64,000 bases of DNA from Conus ventricosus (Eukaryota > Mollusca > Gastropoda > Neogastropoda > Conidae), in the NCBI GenBank assembly GCA_018398815.1, contig CM031620.1, forward strand, positions 67,634,454-67,698,453, in the 5' to 3' direction. The notes under the pieces were generated by a model. It was not told the origin of the DNA. It worked only from the letters and a program-made list of their open reading frames with translations, and did no database searches. The position numbers were made by a program, and so were the translations under genes. Position 1 is the first letter of the stretch; every line of letters begins with the position of its first letter. Of the stretch, positions 44,662 through 56,711 are shown piece by piece.

Positions 44662-47600
44662 TTGATCACCCACCTTCCCACCCAAAAAGTGACTGCCCCA
44701 GGTGGAGGCAACGCTGAAATCCGCCACCCCTCAGACAGCACTGCAGTCTACAACATCTGCTGCTGGGCAGATTAAAAAACCAGCACCCCCTACCTCGAAC
44801 TCACCTCTGTCCAGTGTCCCCCCCGGGGGGGGTGGGGGGGGGGGGGGGGGCCCCATGCGGGCAAGGGGGTTCAAACCCCAGTTAGGAGATGGTGAGAATA
44901 ATGAAGAACCTCCACCGTCTCCCAAACCCAGACCTACTTCACCTGTTGGCAGTGCTGCCAGCAGGTCTGCAGATAGTCCAGTAAATGTAAGCAACAAATT
45001 TACAGCTTGAGCAGGCAGGATGTTGAGGAGGAGATGACCTGATCTCTCTCCTTTTCGCCCTCTGCACCAGGGATAATGTTACAATATTCCAGTGGAATAT
45101 CCGTGGTCTAAATAACCAACTTCGAGGAGCTGCAGCGTCTGTGTCAGTTTTCTAAAACCTTCTGTCGTGCTCCTTCAAGAACTCTAATTTCAAAGCCAGA
45201 AGACCTTTTACTCTTTCTGGCTTTAATATTCTTTCAAACCTGCACACCATCCACGTTGGGACTGTCGGCGGTGTTGCCCTACTCCTACACAAAACTTTGT
45301 TGTATATCCTGTACACTCTGTCTACCTCCTTCAGGCTTAGCTGTGAGAGTCACTCTCCACAAGACTGTGACAACTGTTCTCTTTATCTCTCACCTTCTGG
45401 TCCTCGGTTGTCGTGCAGACTTGTCAGTCCGAATAAGAACTCCTATACTTTTTTGCTTTTGGTGACCTTTAACGGGCACAACCCTCTTGGGGTAGGACCG
45501 GTTCGTCCATCCAGAGAGTCTGCTGATTAGGATGTCCTCTTCGGATTTGGATTTGTGTTGTCCTAACGACGGATCTGCACTTACATGCATTCTTCCACAG
45601 GGTTCACTTCGAGTTTAGATTTGTCGGTTTTGTACCCCTCGCTGGTCCTGTACTATGAGTGGTCTGTCCATGACGAATTCTGCACGGAAGTGACCATTTC
45701 CCCTGTCCTTCTCTACAACCGTAATAACTGAACACGTCTCTGTCTTCTCAGCATGTAAATTAAAGAAAGGCAAAACTGGATCTATTTGCAGCCATTCTAT
45801 TTCCAAGGAGTTCCAGGCAACTGGATTTTCTTCAGAGGCCAGGACCACGCAGAACTCTCTGACTAACACTATGATCAATGTGCTAAAGCCTGTATACCAG
45901 TGCTTCCGATAAACTTCAAATGCCCAAAACACCATGGTTTCGAGTTCGATGCCAACAAATTTCCAAAGTTTGAAAACGTGGCACAGGCGTCAGTGATACC
46001 AACGACTTCGGGTCCCAACGCTCGTAGCCCATCGAGAAACTTCGTGCTAAATCAAGACACACTTTTAAAATCAGTAAACGTCAGTCCTGGAGACGCTTCG
46101 CACCAGCTGACATCAAAAACTTCTAAGAAAACAGTGTGGAACATCATAAGAAAAATCAAAGGGAAGAACACCTGTCCCACTGTGAACCATCCCAAGTTTT
46201 TCGGATTCTTTAATAAACAAGAAAAGAAAGCAGTTGCTAATTCTGCTTGCTTCAAAACCATTGAAAAGAATTCCTCCTCGTCTAATAAATCAGTCACTTT
46301 TTGTCAAACACAAAGCCCTAAAAAAAAATCTCCCTGCAACTTTTTCATCCGACAACAATGGAAGGCGAACAATCTCCTTTACAATTAAAACGAGCTAAAT
46401 CTGCCTTTACTCTCTGCAGCGATTCCTCTCTCCAGTATAGATGAAATCCATTATCAGCTGTTGATACATCTTTCCGCTAGAGGTCCTGAACATACGGCTA
46501 CAGGTCAGCAACCATGTTGGACTACAGGTTTTATTATTCCCCCCTCGTGGCGAAAAGTCCCTCATTATCCCCATCCCAAAAAACCTGGAAAAGATCTTTC
46601 TAATCCTTCAAATTACCGTCCCATAGCTTTTGGAACCAGCTGTGTTTGTAAATTGATGGGAAAATGGTCAATCCTAGGCTCATGTGGAAACTTGAAACCG
46701 ATGGCCTTTTGGCGAAAGAACAGTGTGGTTTGCCGCAAACATCGGAATACCGGTTGACCATTTGATTCGTCGGGAAACTACACTTCGAACGCCTTTCTGA
46801 ACAACAGCATGACGTGGCAATTTTCTTTGACTTTGGAGAAGGCTACGATACACCTGGAAAGTCGGGAACTTCATGAATCTCCACGATCTGGTTTTCGCTG
46901 GGTCATCTACGCGCTTTTTTATTTCAAAATTTTTTTGGCTAGAACGACCGTTACAGGTCCGTTTGGCACCACTCCTCTGATGTCCCACGAGCAGGAGTTG
47001 GTGTCCACAGGGAGCAAACTATCTACCGCCCTCTTTAGTATTAAGATCAACAACAGTTGTTCAAACATTCAGCAGGGTTCAGAACTGCACATTGTTTGTG
47101 ATGATTTTGCTGTCCTACGCAACAGAAGCCAGTACCCGAGTGTCAGCGCAGGCTCCAGCTTTGCGTAGATAAAAATCCATCGGTGGGCGGATGAAACGGT
47201 TTTCACCTTTTTTCTGCTACAAAAACCAGTGTTATTCTCTTCCATAATTTTCCGTCAGTTTTTTCCAGATCCGGAACTTCAATAGGGAACTCTCCCATTC
47301 CAGCTGCTAAAGAAGGCCAAATTTCTGGGAAGTCATTTTTGACACAAAAACTTAACTTTCCTCAGCCATATTAAAAACCTCAAACTGCTTGCCAAAAGGC
47401 AATGAATATTCTGCGGGTCCGTAGCACACACCGACTGGGCGCTGATAAGAAAACTTGTTGCACCTCTACAGAGCCCTGGTCCGTTCTAAACTGTACTACG
47501 GTTTGTGCTGACTGTACGGCTTCCGCAAGATCATCTTACCCAAACCTCTTGGACCCTATACACCATCAAGGTTCGTCTCTGTCTTGGAGCGTTCCGCACC

Positions 47601-49015
47601 ACCCCTGTGTACAGCCTGTACGCAGAGGCAGGTGAACCATCACTGTCCAATCTCAGGACCTGAAACTGTCTTGATTATTAGATTACATCCGACTGTTCTC
47701 AGAACCGCAGAAGGTCCTGCCTAATGACTGTGTTTTTGACACTCTCGTTCCAAATAAGTTTGAAACAAACCCGAACTGTATTCCGCCGTTTGGGCTTCGT
47801 ATGCAGCCTCACGGGCGATGCAGTATAGAGACCCTGGGAGTAGTTTCAGATTTTTCCAAGTTTCCGTGATCAACCTCCATGGACCATTTTCACACCATAG
47901 ATTCGTTTAGATCTCGCAGCTTTCCGTAGGAATCTACCAGCTCTCTGCTACAAGGCTTTTTTGTAGGCGAGCCTGTATACAAATTCCCCAACCATCAAAA
48001 AGTTTTCACGACGGTTCCAAGACTTAGGAAGAGTGGCCTGTTGCAGCCTACTGCCCTGGGGCTCCTTCTCAGATAGTTGTTGGACATATACATTCAGATG
48101 CTTCTGTCCCATTCTGCTGAACCTTACTAGCTCTAATACTGCTTTGAAGATAATCTCCCATTCTTCGAGGAGGTTTCCTTTCTGGTTCAGTTCGGGATCG
48201 CTGTCAGCTTTGGAGGCCTTAGCTGGCCGCAACCTTCAGCAATGCCAGAACTTTTTACTTTTTTTGTGAACTTTTTAGCAAGTTTAGAAAGGCGGACGGT
48301 AACAACATACTCTTGCTTGGGTTCCTGCCATGTTGCAACGGCGGGAACGAAATGGTTGATCGTTTACCAAGAACGCCACAGAGAGAAACTGTCCAACACT
48401 TATATCCCCTGCTCAGATGTGAAGCCCAAAATTAAACGATTATGTGAGGAGACCTCTGGCAGGAGATGGAACACACAACGAATAACAAACTCTTTCAGAA
48501 CCGTCCAAACTGGCTTAAGACTTTTCCTCCCGCATCTACGTCGGGGTGGGCCCGTCAAGAGAAACGTTCTGTGCCGGCTGCACCCCGGCCATTCGTATTA
48601 TACCCATTTCTTACCTATTAAAGAGTGATGAAGCTGCCGTGGTGCATTCCATTCATGCACAACTCACCAATGAAACATGTTTTACTTTTAGAGTGTTGGG
48701 AACTTTGCACGATGTGAGACAACAACATTTTACAGAGGAGTCCATGAAGATCCTGTTCAGGGGATGTCCGCCAGACGTGATTCCTAGGGTTTTTGAGAGA
48801 TATTAACATTTTTCATCTGATTTTGCAGATTTTACGGAAGAAGGATTTTTAACAAAGTTTCTGGTTCGTTTGTAGACGATGTCATTTGACGAGATGGGTG
48901 AAAGTTTTTTTTTTTTTTTTTTTTTTAAATGACTGTGAGTTGTTTTTTAACGTGGTGACACCCCCGATGGGGCCCCCTCTGCGGTCGGCGGGGCATAAGC
49001 AACATTATCTTATCC
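44662..49015 (+). mobile_element. LINE family 1, copy E, 5'-truncated
   Basis: Starts inside ORF1 (CCACCTTCCCACCCAAAAAG) directly after the tail of copy D and runs to its own poly(T) and tail (48905-49015). A run of C then about 27 G (44820-44851) is inserted in ORF1 and looks artefactual. ORF2 spans about 45072-48805 with numerous indels; identifiable segments include GPNARSP (about 46010), PSNYRPIAF (about 46605) and RNase H (about 48000-48370). Confidence 0.85.
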
Positions 49016-52000
49016 GGGTAAGGATTTGATGCCCCTGGTAGGGCTTTCCCATGTCAGTTTGGCTAAGGGTGAGGATCCTGACTAAGAGTAACCCGTTTTT
49101 TCCCCTTTTTTTGTTTTCTGCCTCCTTATTTGGCCCTTTTCTATCTTCGCCCCCTTTTCAAGTTTTTTTTCCACACTCCTTTTCTCCTTGGTCTCCTTAA
49201 GACCCCGCCGCTTTCCCGTGGGGTGCGACCTGTGTCGGGGGGGAATGAGATCCTGGTGTTGAGAGACCGCGCTCTCAACACATCATTTTGGCTCGGACCC
49301 CCCTAGACGGGGAGTACCCTTGGGGCCCGGGTATAATCGGCTCCCTTCTTGGGGCTGGGTCAAAACAGGCATTTCTCCGGCTGGCCAGGTAACCCCTGCA
49401 TGCTCACTCTCTGTTCCCGGAGTTGAGCATGTCAGGGGGATAGGGTTGGTGGGTTTTTGTCTGTTGTATGTCTCTCCTGAACCCTGAAGGGGTCAAGACA
49501 GGTTCTTGGGCCCGGGCCCCTTAGTTGGACTCCAAGGTGGGTGGGAAAGGGGAGGATAAAATTTTTCCCTAAAAATAGACTTCCATTAAACATCATCCCC
49601 CAAAAAAAGAAAAGTTCCGTCTTTTCCAAAAGGGTCGTCACGGGAGTCCGATGGAGACCTGATTCTAAAAATGAAAAAAGGGCAGTTGTCAGGTTTTTTG
49701 GTCTTTTTTGTTGATCAGGAAAGTAAGGAGCAGGAAAAACCTTTCTGCACTAACCCCGTTTGAAATACAAAGGCTTCCAAGGTTTTGCGGGGCCCCCACA
49801 GTCCAAAAGGACTCAGAAATGGCACCTTTCTCATCCCAGTGTAAAAGTAAAAAAAAATCAGGCAGCGCTAAAAGCAACAAGCTTGTACCAGGGACCCGGG
49901 TGACCCCCCATAAACGCGAATTCCTCAAAGGGGAGTCATTCGATGCCCAGATCTTAGGGGAGTTCAAGGCAGAGATAAAAGCGGAACTGGCATCCAGGTG
50001 TGACAGGGGTCATGGGTGACGGGAAAAAGGTCAGAAAGAGGGGACCCAACACCCTTTTTTCGACATTCTGCAATCCTGTCTCCCCCTGTCATAAAGGGTA
50101 GGATATTGAATTCCGTAAAAAATGTATGTTCCATCTCCAATGCTTTGCTTCAAATCCAAATTTTGGGTCATGTCAGAGCCCGCTTTCGGGCGGGGGTGTG
50201 TGGGGTTTGTTGCAAGGAAAACCCATGATGGGCCGTGTAAAGACCCGGGCTTTGTGCAAACGCGGGGGCGACCACCCTCCTTTCCGCAACTGCCCGCGGG
50301 AAACAAGGTCAACCATCCAAAAGAAAAAAAACAAAAAAAGAAGATCTCTTTTTTTGAAGCCCGCAGGCAAGTTGTTGGCAGTCAACGCCCAATTTTCATA
50401 CCTTCGGCGGAAAAAAAAGTATCGACACTTTCAGTCTGCTGCCAGACTGACGATTTTATTTTCTCTAAAACTTTCCAGGGACAGATAGCTTTGGTGGAAG
50501 CGGGTCCCCACCCCCAAAACCCAAAGTAAATTGCCCCCGGGTGAGGCAAAAAATCCGCCCCCAGACGCCAGCAGTCACAACATCTGCGCGGGGAGTTTTA
50601 AAAAACCAGCACCCGCAACTCGAATTCCCTGTCCAGTGCCCGTGGGGGAAGGGGTTCAACCCATGTGGAGAGGGTGGAATGGGGAAGAAACCTCCACCAT
50701 CCCCCCAAATCCAGACCTCCACCATCTCCAAATCCGGGCCCTTTTGTCCCTGCGGCAAGTCTGCCAGCAGGTCCAAAAGACCACCAAGTCCAGTAAAAAC
50801 TACAAAAAAAATTTCGCTCCTTAGAACGACGGAAGGGGAAATGACCTGATTTCTCTGCTTTTCGCCTCTGCACCATGGATATACATATTCCATTGGAATA
50901 TCCGGGACAAAAATTCCAACTTTGGGGAGCTGAGTTTCTGTGTCAACTCAAAAAACCTTCCGTCGGGGCTCTTCGGGAAACCCAAATTCAAACCCAAAGA
51001 CCTTTTTCTTTCTGTTTTAATTTCTTTCAAAACCCCTGCACAACCTCCACGTTGGACTGTGGGCGGTGTTGCCCTTCCCCTACACAAAATTTTGTTGTAT
51101 GTCCGTCACTCTGTCTACCCCCCTTCGGGCTGAAGTGCGAGATCACTCTCCACAAGCGTGACAATCTGTTCCCTTTATCTTCACCTTCTGTCCCGTTTTG
51201 TCGTCAGGCCTTGTCAGTGATAGAAAACTTCCTCGACCTTTTTTTGCTTTTGGGGTGACTTAACGGTCAAAATCCTCTTTGGGTATGCCGGTACGTCCCC
51301 CAGGGGTCTGTGATTAAGATGTCCTTTCAACGGGATTGTTTTGTCTGAAGACGGATCTGCAACTTTCTCCATCTTCCTCAGGTTCACTTTCGTGTTTAAT
51401 TTTGTCGGTTTGTGCCCCCCTCGGGGCCCCCTGGACAGAGGGGGTTGTCCATGACGACTCACAAAAGTGACCTTTTCCCCTGCCTTCAAAACCTGTAATA
51501 ACTGAACCATCTCTGTCTCTCGCAAAAAATTATAAGAAAGCAAACTGGGATTATTTGCAGCCACGTTTCTAAAGGGGTTCCAGGACACGATTTTTTTCAG
51601 AGCCGGGTCCACTGAATCACTGACAACACATGATCAAAAGGCTAACCTGTATTCCAGTGTCTTCCATAAACTTCAAATGCCAAAAACACCCCGGTTCGAT
51701 CAGAATGCCAACAAATTTCCAAAGTTAGAAAACGGCTCAGCGCAGTATACCAACGACCTTCGGGTCCCAACGCTCGAGCCCCTCAGAAACCCGTGCAAAA
51801 AAAAACCCTTTTAAAATCATAAACGTCGGTCCTGGGGAAGTTCTGCTCCAGGGGGACATCAAAAAACTTTTAAGAAAAAATTGGAACATCTTAAAAAAAT
51901 CAAAAGGGGAAAAACACCCGTCCCACTGTGAACCATCTCAGTTTTCGGTTCTTTTAAAAACAGAGAAAAAGCGTTTTTATTTTGCTTGCTTTAACCATGA

Positions 52001-54590
52001 AAAGAATTCCCTCTTTTAATAAATCATCCTTTTGTCAAAAACAAAGCCCAAAAAAAAAATCACCCCGCAATTTTCATCCGACAACAGGAGACTACAATCT
52101 TTCCTTTTACATTAAACGACTGAAATCTGCCTTACTCTCTTGGCGTCCCCTCGGTATGATGAAATTCATTTCAACTATTGAAACATCTTCCGCAAAAAGG
52201 TCTGAACATCCGTTTAAGAAACAACCACGTGGGACTACAGGGTTTCTTTCCACCCCCTTGGCGGACAGCCCTCATTTTTCCCTCCCCCAACCGGAAAAAA
52301 TCTTTCTAATCCATTAAATACCGTCCCATAGCTTTGACCAGCTGTGTCTGTAAATTGATGGAAAAAATGGTCAATGCAGGCTCATGTGGAAACTCGAAAC
52401 CCATGGGGCCTTTTGGCAAAAGAAAAGTGTGGGGTTTTCCCCAAACATCGGTACTTGACCATTTTATTCGTCTGGAAACTACATTAGGGCGCTTTTTTAA
52501 ACAACAGCATGCAGTGGCAAATTTTTTCGACTTGGAGAAGGCCAAATACCACCGGAAATCGGGGATACTTCATGTCTCCACGATTGGGTTTCGGGTCATC
52601 TTCCCTTTTTATCAAAATTTTTTTTTCGAACGACAGTTTCAGGGCCGGGTTGGACCACCTCTCTGATGCCACGACAGGGTTGGGTTTCCCAGGGGAGCAT
52701 CATCTCCTGCCCTCTTTTGTATTAGAGAAAACATTGTTCAATCATTCACAGGGTTCAGACTGCTCATTTTTTGGAGATTTTGCTGTCTACCAACTGGAAG
52801 CCTGTCCGGGTTCCCGCCAGGGTCCACTTGCGTAATAAAACCTCGGGGGCGGATGAAAAGGTTTCACCTTTTCTGCTACAAAAAAACCCCGTGTATTTAC
52901 TTCCATAATTTCCGCATTTTTTCCCGATCCGGAAATTCAAAATAGGGGAAAACTCCCCTTCCCCGCGTTAAAGGGCCAAATTTCTGGGAGTCATTTTTGA
53001 CCAAAAATTTTAAATTTCTCAGCCATATTTAAAAACCCCCCAAAACTGCTTGCCAAAAGCCCGAAATTCTGGGGTCGTAGCACAACCGACTGGGGGGGCT
53101 GTAAGAAAACTTTGCGCACCTCTCGAGCCCCGGTCCGTTTCCCAAAATGGGCTAGGGGTTTTCTGTCTACGGGTCCGAAAACCCTCTTACCTCAAACTTT
53201 TTCCCTATCCACCATCAAGGGGTTCGCCGCTTGGGGCGTTCGCACCACCCCCGTTACAGCCCGTAGCAGAGGCGGGGGAACCTTCGTTGTCCCAAAAACC
53301 CCAGCGAAACTGTTTTAAATTATTATATCCCACTGTTTCAGAACCGCAAATCCTGCCCTTTACGTGTCTTTTACCCTCCATTTCCAAAGAAATTTGAAAA
53401 AACCCTAAGTATCCGCCCTTTGGTCTTCGTAGCTCCTCACTGGGGGGAAGAGGCTACCTGGGGGGTATTTCCGATTTTTCCAAGTTTCCGGGTCAACCCC
53501 GTGGACCTTTTTTTCCACCAGAATTCGTTTTGATCTTGCAGCTTTTCGCAAAAGTCTACCTTCTGGCGTAAAGGGATTTTATCTGAGTTGTTCGAAATTC
53601 CCATCCTATCAAAAAGTTTTACTGACGGTTCCAAGTCTAGGATGGAGGGGCCCGTGCACCACTGCCCTGGGCTCTTTTCAATACTGTTGGAAAATCCATT
53701 TAGATCTTCTGTCTATTCTGCGAACTTACCCCCTGGTACTGGCTTTGAAGAAACTCACATTCTTCGAAGAGGGACTTTCTGGGTTTTGTCGGATTTGCTG
53801 TCGCTTTGGAGGCCATAGCTGGCCGCAACCTTCAGCATCCAGAACTTTTACTTTTTTTGAACTTTTTAGCAAGTTGAAGGCGGACGGTTACAACATTACT
53901 CTTGCTTGGGTTCCTGGTCATGTTGGCATCGGCGGGAAACGAAATGGTTGATCGTTTAGCCAAGAACGCCACAAGAGAGAAACTATCCAACACTTATATC
54001 CCCTGCTCAGATGTGAAACCGAAAATTAACGATTATGTGAGAGACCTCTGGCAGGGATTGGAACACACAGACGAATAACAAACTCTTTCAGATCCGTCCA
54101 ACCTTAAGGACTTCCTCCCATCTTCGTCGGGGGGTCGTAAAGAGAAACGGTTCTGTGCCGGCTGCACACCGGCCATTCGTATTTTACCCATTCCTATCTT
54201 TTAAAGAGTGAAGAAGCTCCGTGGTGTATTCCATGTCATTGCGCCACTCACAATGAAACATGTTCTTTAGAGTGTTGGGACTTGCACGATGTGAGACACA
54301 AACATTTTACAGCGGAGTCCATGAAGATCCTGTTCAGGGATGTCCGCCTGATGTGATCCTTGGTTTTTGAAAGAGATTAACATTTTTCATCTGATTAAGA
54401 TTTTACGGAAGAAAGATTTTTAATGCAATTTCTGGTGCGTTTCTAGACGATGTCATTTAATGCGATTTTGTGAAAGTTGGTTTTTTTTTTTTTTTCAAAT
54501 GACTGGTGATTGATTTTAACGTGGTGACAGCCCTGATGGGCCCTCTGCGGTCGGCTGGGCTATAAGCAACATTATCTTATCTTATCTTAT
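49016..54590 (+). mobile_element. LINE family 1, copy F main part
   Basis: Continues D0 from the 5' UTR (GGTAAGGATTTGATGCCCCTGG) through ORF1 (about 49580-50843) and ORF2 (ATG 50875) to a complete tail at 54500-54590. From 49016 to about 53750 the sequence is of a different, poorer quality than elsewhere (lost bases, G and C run expansions). From about 53800 it abruptly becomes clean and nearly identical to copies A and B. Confidence 0.85.
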
Positions 54591-54827
54591 CCCGCCTGAT
54601 GTGATCNNNNNNNNNNNNNNNNNNNNNNNNNNNNNNNNNNNNNNNNNNNNNNNNNNNNNNNNNNNNNNNNNNNNNNNNNNNNNNNNNNNNNNNNNNNNNN
54701 NNNNNNCTTGAGTTTTTGAGAGAGATTAATATTTTTCATCTGATTTAAGATTTTACGGAAGAAAGATTTTTAACAAAGTTTCTGGTGCGTTTGTAGACGA
54801 TGTCATTTAACGAGATGTATGAAAGTG

Positions 54828-54861
<34 letters not shown>

Positions 54862-54943
54862 ACTGGTGAGTTGATTTTAACGTGTGACAGCCCTGATGTG
54901 GCCCTTTGCGGTCGGCTGGGCTATAAGCAACATTATCTTATCT
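54591..54943 (+). mobile_element. LINE family 1, copy C 3' end (G), with assembly gap
   Basis: Starts CCCGCCTGATGTGATC, which matches where copy C stops at 38458-38468, then a gap, then the end of ORF2, poly(T) and tail. The gap falls between two bases that are adjacent in other copies (GTGATC and CTTGAG), so it may hold little or nothing, or an unresolved repeat. Confidence 0.8.
54607..54706. other. 100-N assembly gap
   Basis: Exactly 100 unknown bases, the conventional size for a gap of unknown length. It marks the limit of confidence in the nested LINE block. Confidence 1.
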
Positions 54944-55760
54944 CCTAACTTCCATGACAGGTTGGAGAGATCAGCCAGCTTCTTTTTGGCAAGGAGCCCA
55001 AGGTGCTTTTATCCCAGACTCCATCTTTGCCAGGGGATTTCTTGTTTTTTAGTTTTCTGAAAGCATCGTTGAGGTCTGCCATAGTGAAATCTGATGTCGA
55101 AGGCGCAGTGAAGTTTGATTGCTGCCGTGTTTTTTTCTTGAAGTTGCTGTTTTACTTCTTTTCTTCTTTGGGTGGGTCTCTTATTTTGCTTTCCTCTTCA
55201 AAGACGCTCGCAAGGAGGTTTGCAGCTCTTTTCCCCACATGGAAGGCATCATCCTCTACCAGTACTGTGGCTCCACGAGTACTTGTGACATCATCATTCA
55301 ATGCCTTGGTCAGTTTCCAAAGCTTCCCGGTGCTGTTTTCCAGGCTGAGTGCTGAAGTTGTTTCATGCCAGTACTGTTGGATTTCTTTTGTCTTGGTATT
55401 GTTGAATTTTTCTTTCAATTCATTCTGCCTAGCTGTTGTTTGTGCTCAAGGGTTTTGCTCCATTGCTTCTCTGGCTTCCGATAGCTGTTGGTGGAGGGAG
55501 GCCAGGGTTTGGGACCAGTATGACTTGTGGTCCTTTTTGGAGCCACGTGGAATGGACCCCTTTGCCACCTCTAGAATGGCTGCTGTCATCAACTTTACAT
55601 TTCTGTGTATGTCTCTTGTGAAGTAATGTTGGAAAGGTCTGCAAGGAGCTGGAATTTGTTCCAATCTGCTTCCATGAAGTTCCAGCTTGCCCCTTTCCTG
55701 TACCCGTCATCACCCTGTATTGTTTACAATAAATGAATTTTTTTAGGTCCATTGTCATCA
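54944..55760 (-). pseudogene. LINE family 2, 5' part (pre-RT region), minus strand
   Basis: Reading on the minus strand from about 55660 down: a segment with ILEVAKGSIPRGSKKDHKSY, then a frame change near 55430, then EIQQYWHETTSALSLENSTG and a Lys/Glu-rich stretch, then MADLNDAFRKLKNKKSPGKD, the start of the RT domain. It is the upstream continuation of 30809-32544. No endonuclease domain is present, so the LINE 2 copy is 5'-truncated near 55760. A TTTAAA-rich plus-strand frame of 207 codons over the same region is its antisense shadow. Confidence 0.85.
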
Positions 55761-55925
55761 TGTTTGCATACTCTCATTGTTTCTCACTAATTATTTGATT
55801 CTTATCAAGGGCATCTTGGTTAGATGGGAGTTTTAAGGTAGGCACTCGAGGCTGAAGTAAAAATGGTGTAGAAATTAAAGTCAATCAGTCTGCCAGGGAG
55901 AGAATCTCAGTTGGGAGTATGATTA

Positions 55926-56033
55926 AGAACACCTATCAAAGTTAGAGGTGTATGAGAGCAGATATGACAGGGGTTCTGTTGATCAGTTAAATAACACTAG
56001 CGCTGAACATAATTCAGAAAGATTTCCTCGTTG
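55926..56033 (+). repeat. 108-bp direct repeat, copy 1
   Basis: Begins AGAACACCTATCAAAGTTAG and ends near CCTCGTTG. It is repeated at 56291-56398 with four or five differences. Confidence 0.9.
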
Positions 56034-56126
56034 ACCTTTGGCCCTTTACGACAAGATTGGTCAAATTAGTATCAAAGATTAAGTTGCAAAGTGAGACGAC
56101 TGCAGGCGGAAATCTAAACAAATCTT

Positions 56127-56287
56127 AAATAAATGTTAGCGAACAGCCCAGAGAAACGTGGGCCAATGAGTCACAAGACAAAACACTATGCGTTTCGACC
56201 TCTTAGCTCTTCTTCAGGTAAGACAAACGAATAGAACAACGAAAATTCACTTGGCATTGATTGCTTCAGAGTTCAGTGCAAGGAATC
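56127..56287 (+). repeat. 161-bp inverted repeat, left arm
   Basis: From AAATAAATGTTAGCGAACAG to about CAAGGAA. Its reverse complement is at 56551-56711 with about 85-90% identity by eye. It contains a TTAGCTCTTCTTCAGGTAAG segment. Confidence 0.9.
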
Positions 56288-56290
56288 AGG

Positions 56291-56398
56291 AGAACACCTA
56301 TCAAAGTTAGAGGTGTATGAGAGCAGATATGACAGGGGTTCTGTTGATCAGTTAAGTAACACTAGTGCTGAACATAAGTCAGAAAGATTTCCTCGTTG
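56291..56398 (+). repeat. 108-bp direct repeat, copy 2
   Basis: Second copy of 55926-56033. It begins 3 bp after the left arm of the inverted repeat, so direct and inverted repeats interleave. Confidence 0.9.
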
Positions 56399-56550
56399 CA
56401 GGCGTGTTCTGGGTGTGAGTAGTGATGGAGGCGGAGGTAGGGTGGCGGTTTAGGTGTTCCAAACTAACTTACCCCACAACCAACCCAGGTCACAAAAACA
56501 AAAACACAAGCATAATGAACACATTCTGAAAGCAATACAAAAAACGCCTT

Positions 56551-56711
56551 CTTCCTTGCTCTGAACTCTGAACGATCAAAGCTAAGTGAATTTTCGTTGT
56601 TCTATTCGTTTGTGTCTTACCTGAAGAAGACCTAAGAAGTCGAAACGCGTAGTGTTTTGTCTTGTGACTCGTTCGTCCACATTTCTCTGGGCGGTTCGCT
56701 AACATTTATTT
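56551..56711 (-). repeat. 161-bp inverted repeat, right arm
   Basis: Reverse complement of 56127-56287, separated from it by 263 bp. The pair could fold into a long hairpin. This may be a foldback or Penelope-like repeat; no transposase or RT is nearby in matching orientation. Confidence 0.9.

Noticed and set aside
32545..54943. Simple head-to-tail tandem amplification of LINE 1
   Set aside because: Copy borders are truncated at complementary positions with direct repeats, which fits nesting better than unequal crossing-over.
55003..55626. 207-codon plus-strand frame
   Set aside because: Antisense to the LINE 2 coding region, with Ser/Phe/Val-rich composition and no domain.
56619..56655. 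Hammerhead ribozyme-like core CTGAAGA ... GAAAC in the inverted repeat arms
   Set aside because: The CUGANGA and GAAA boxes are there, but stem II is only about 3 bp and I could not pair stems I or III around a cleavage site.
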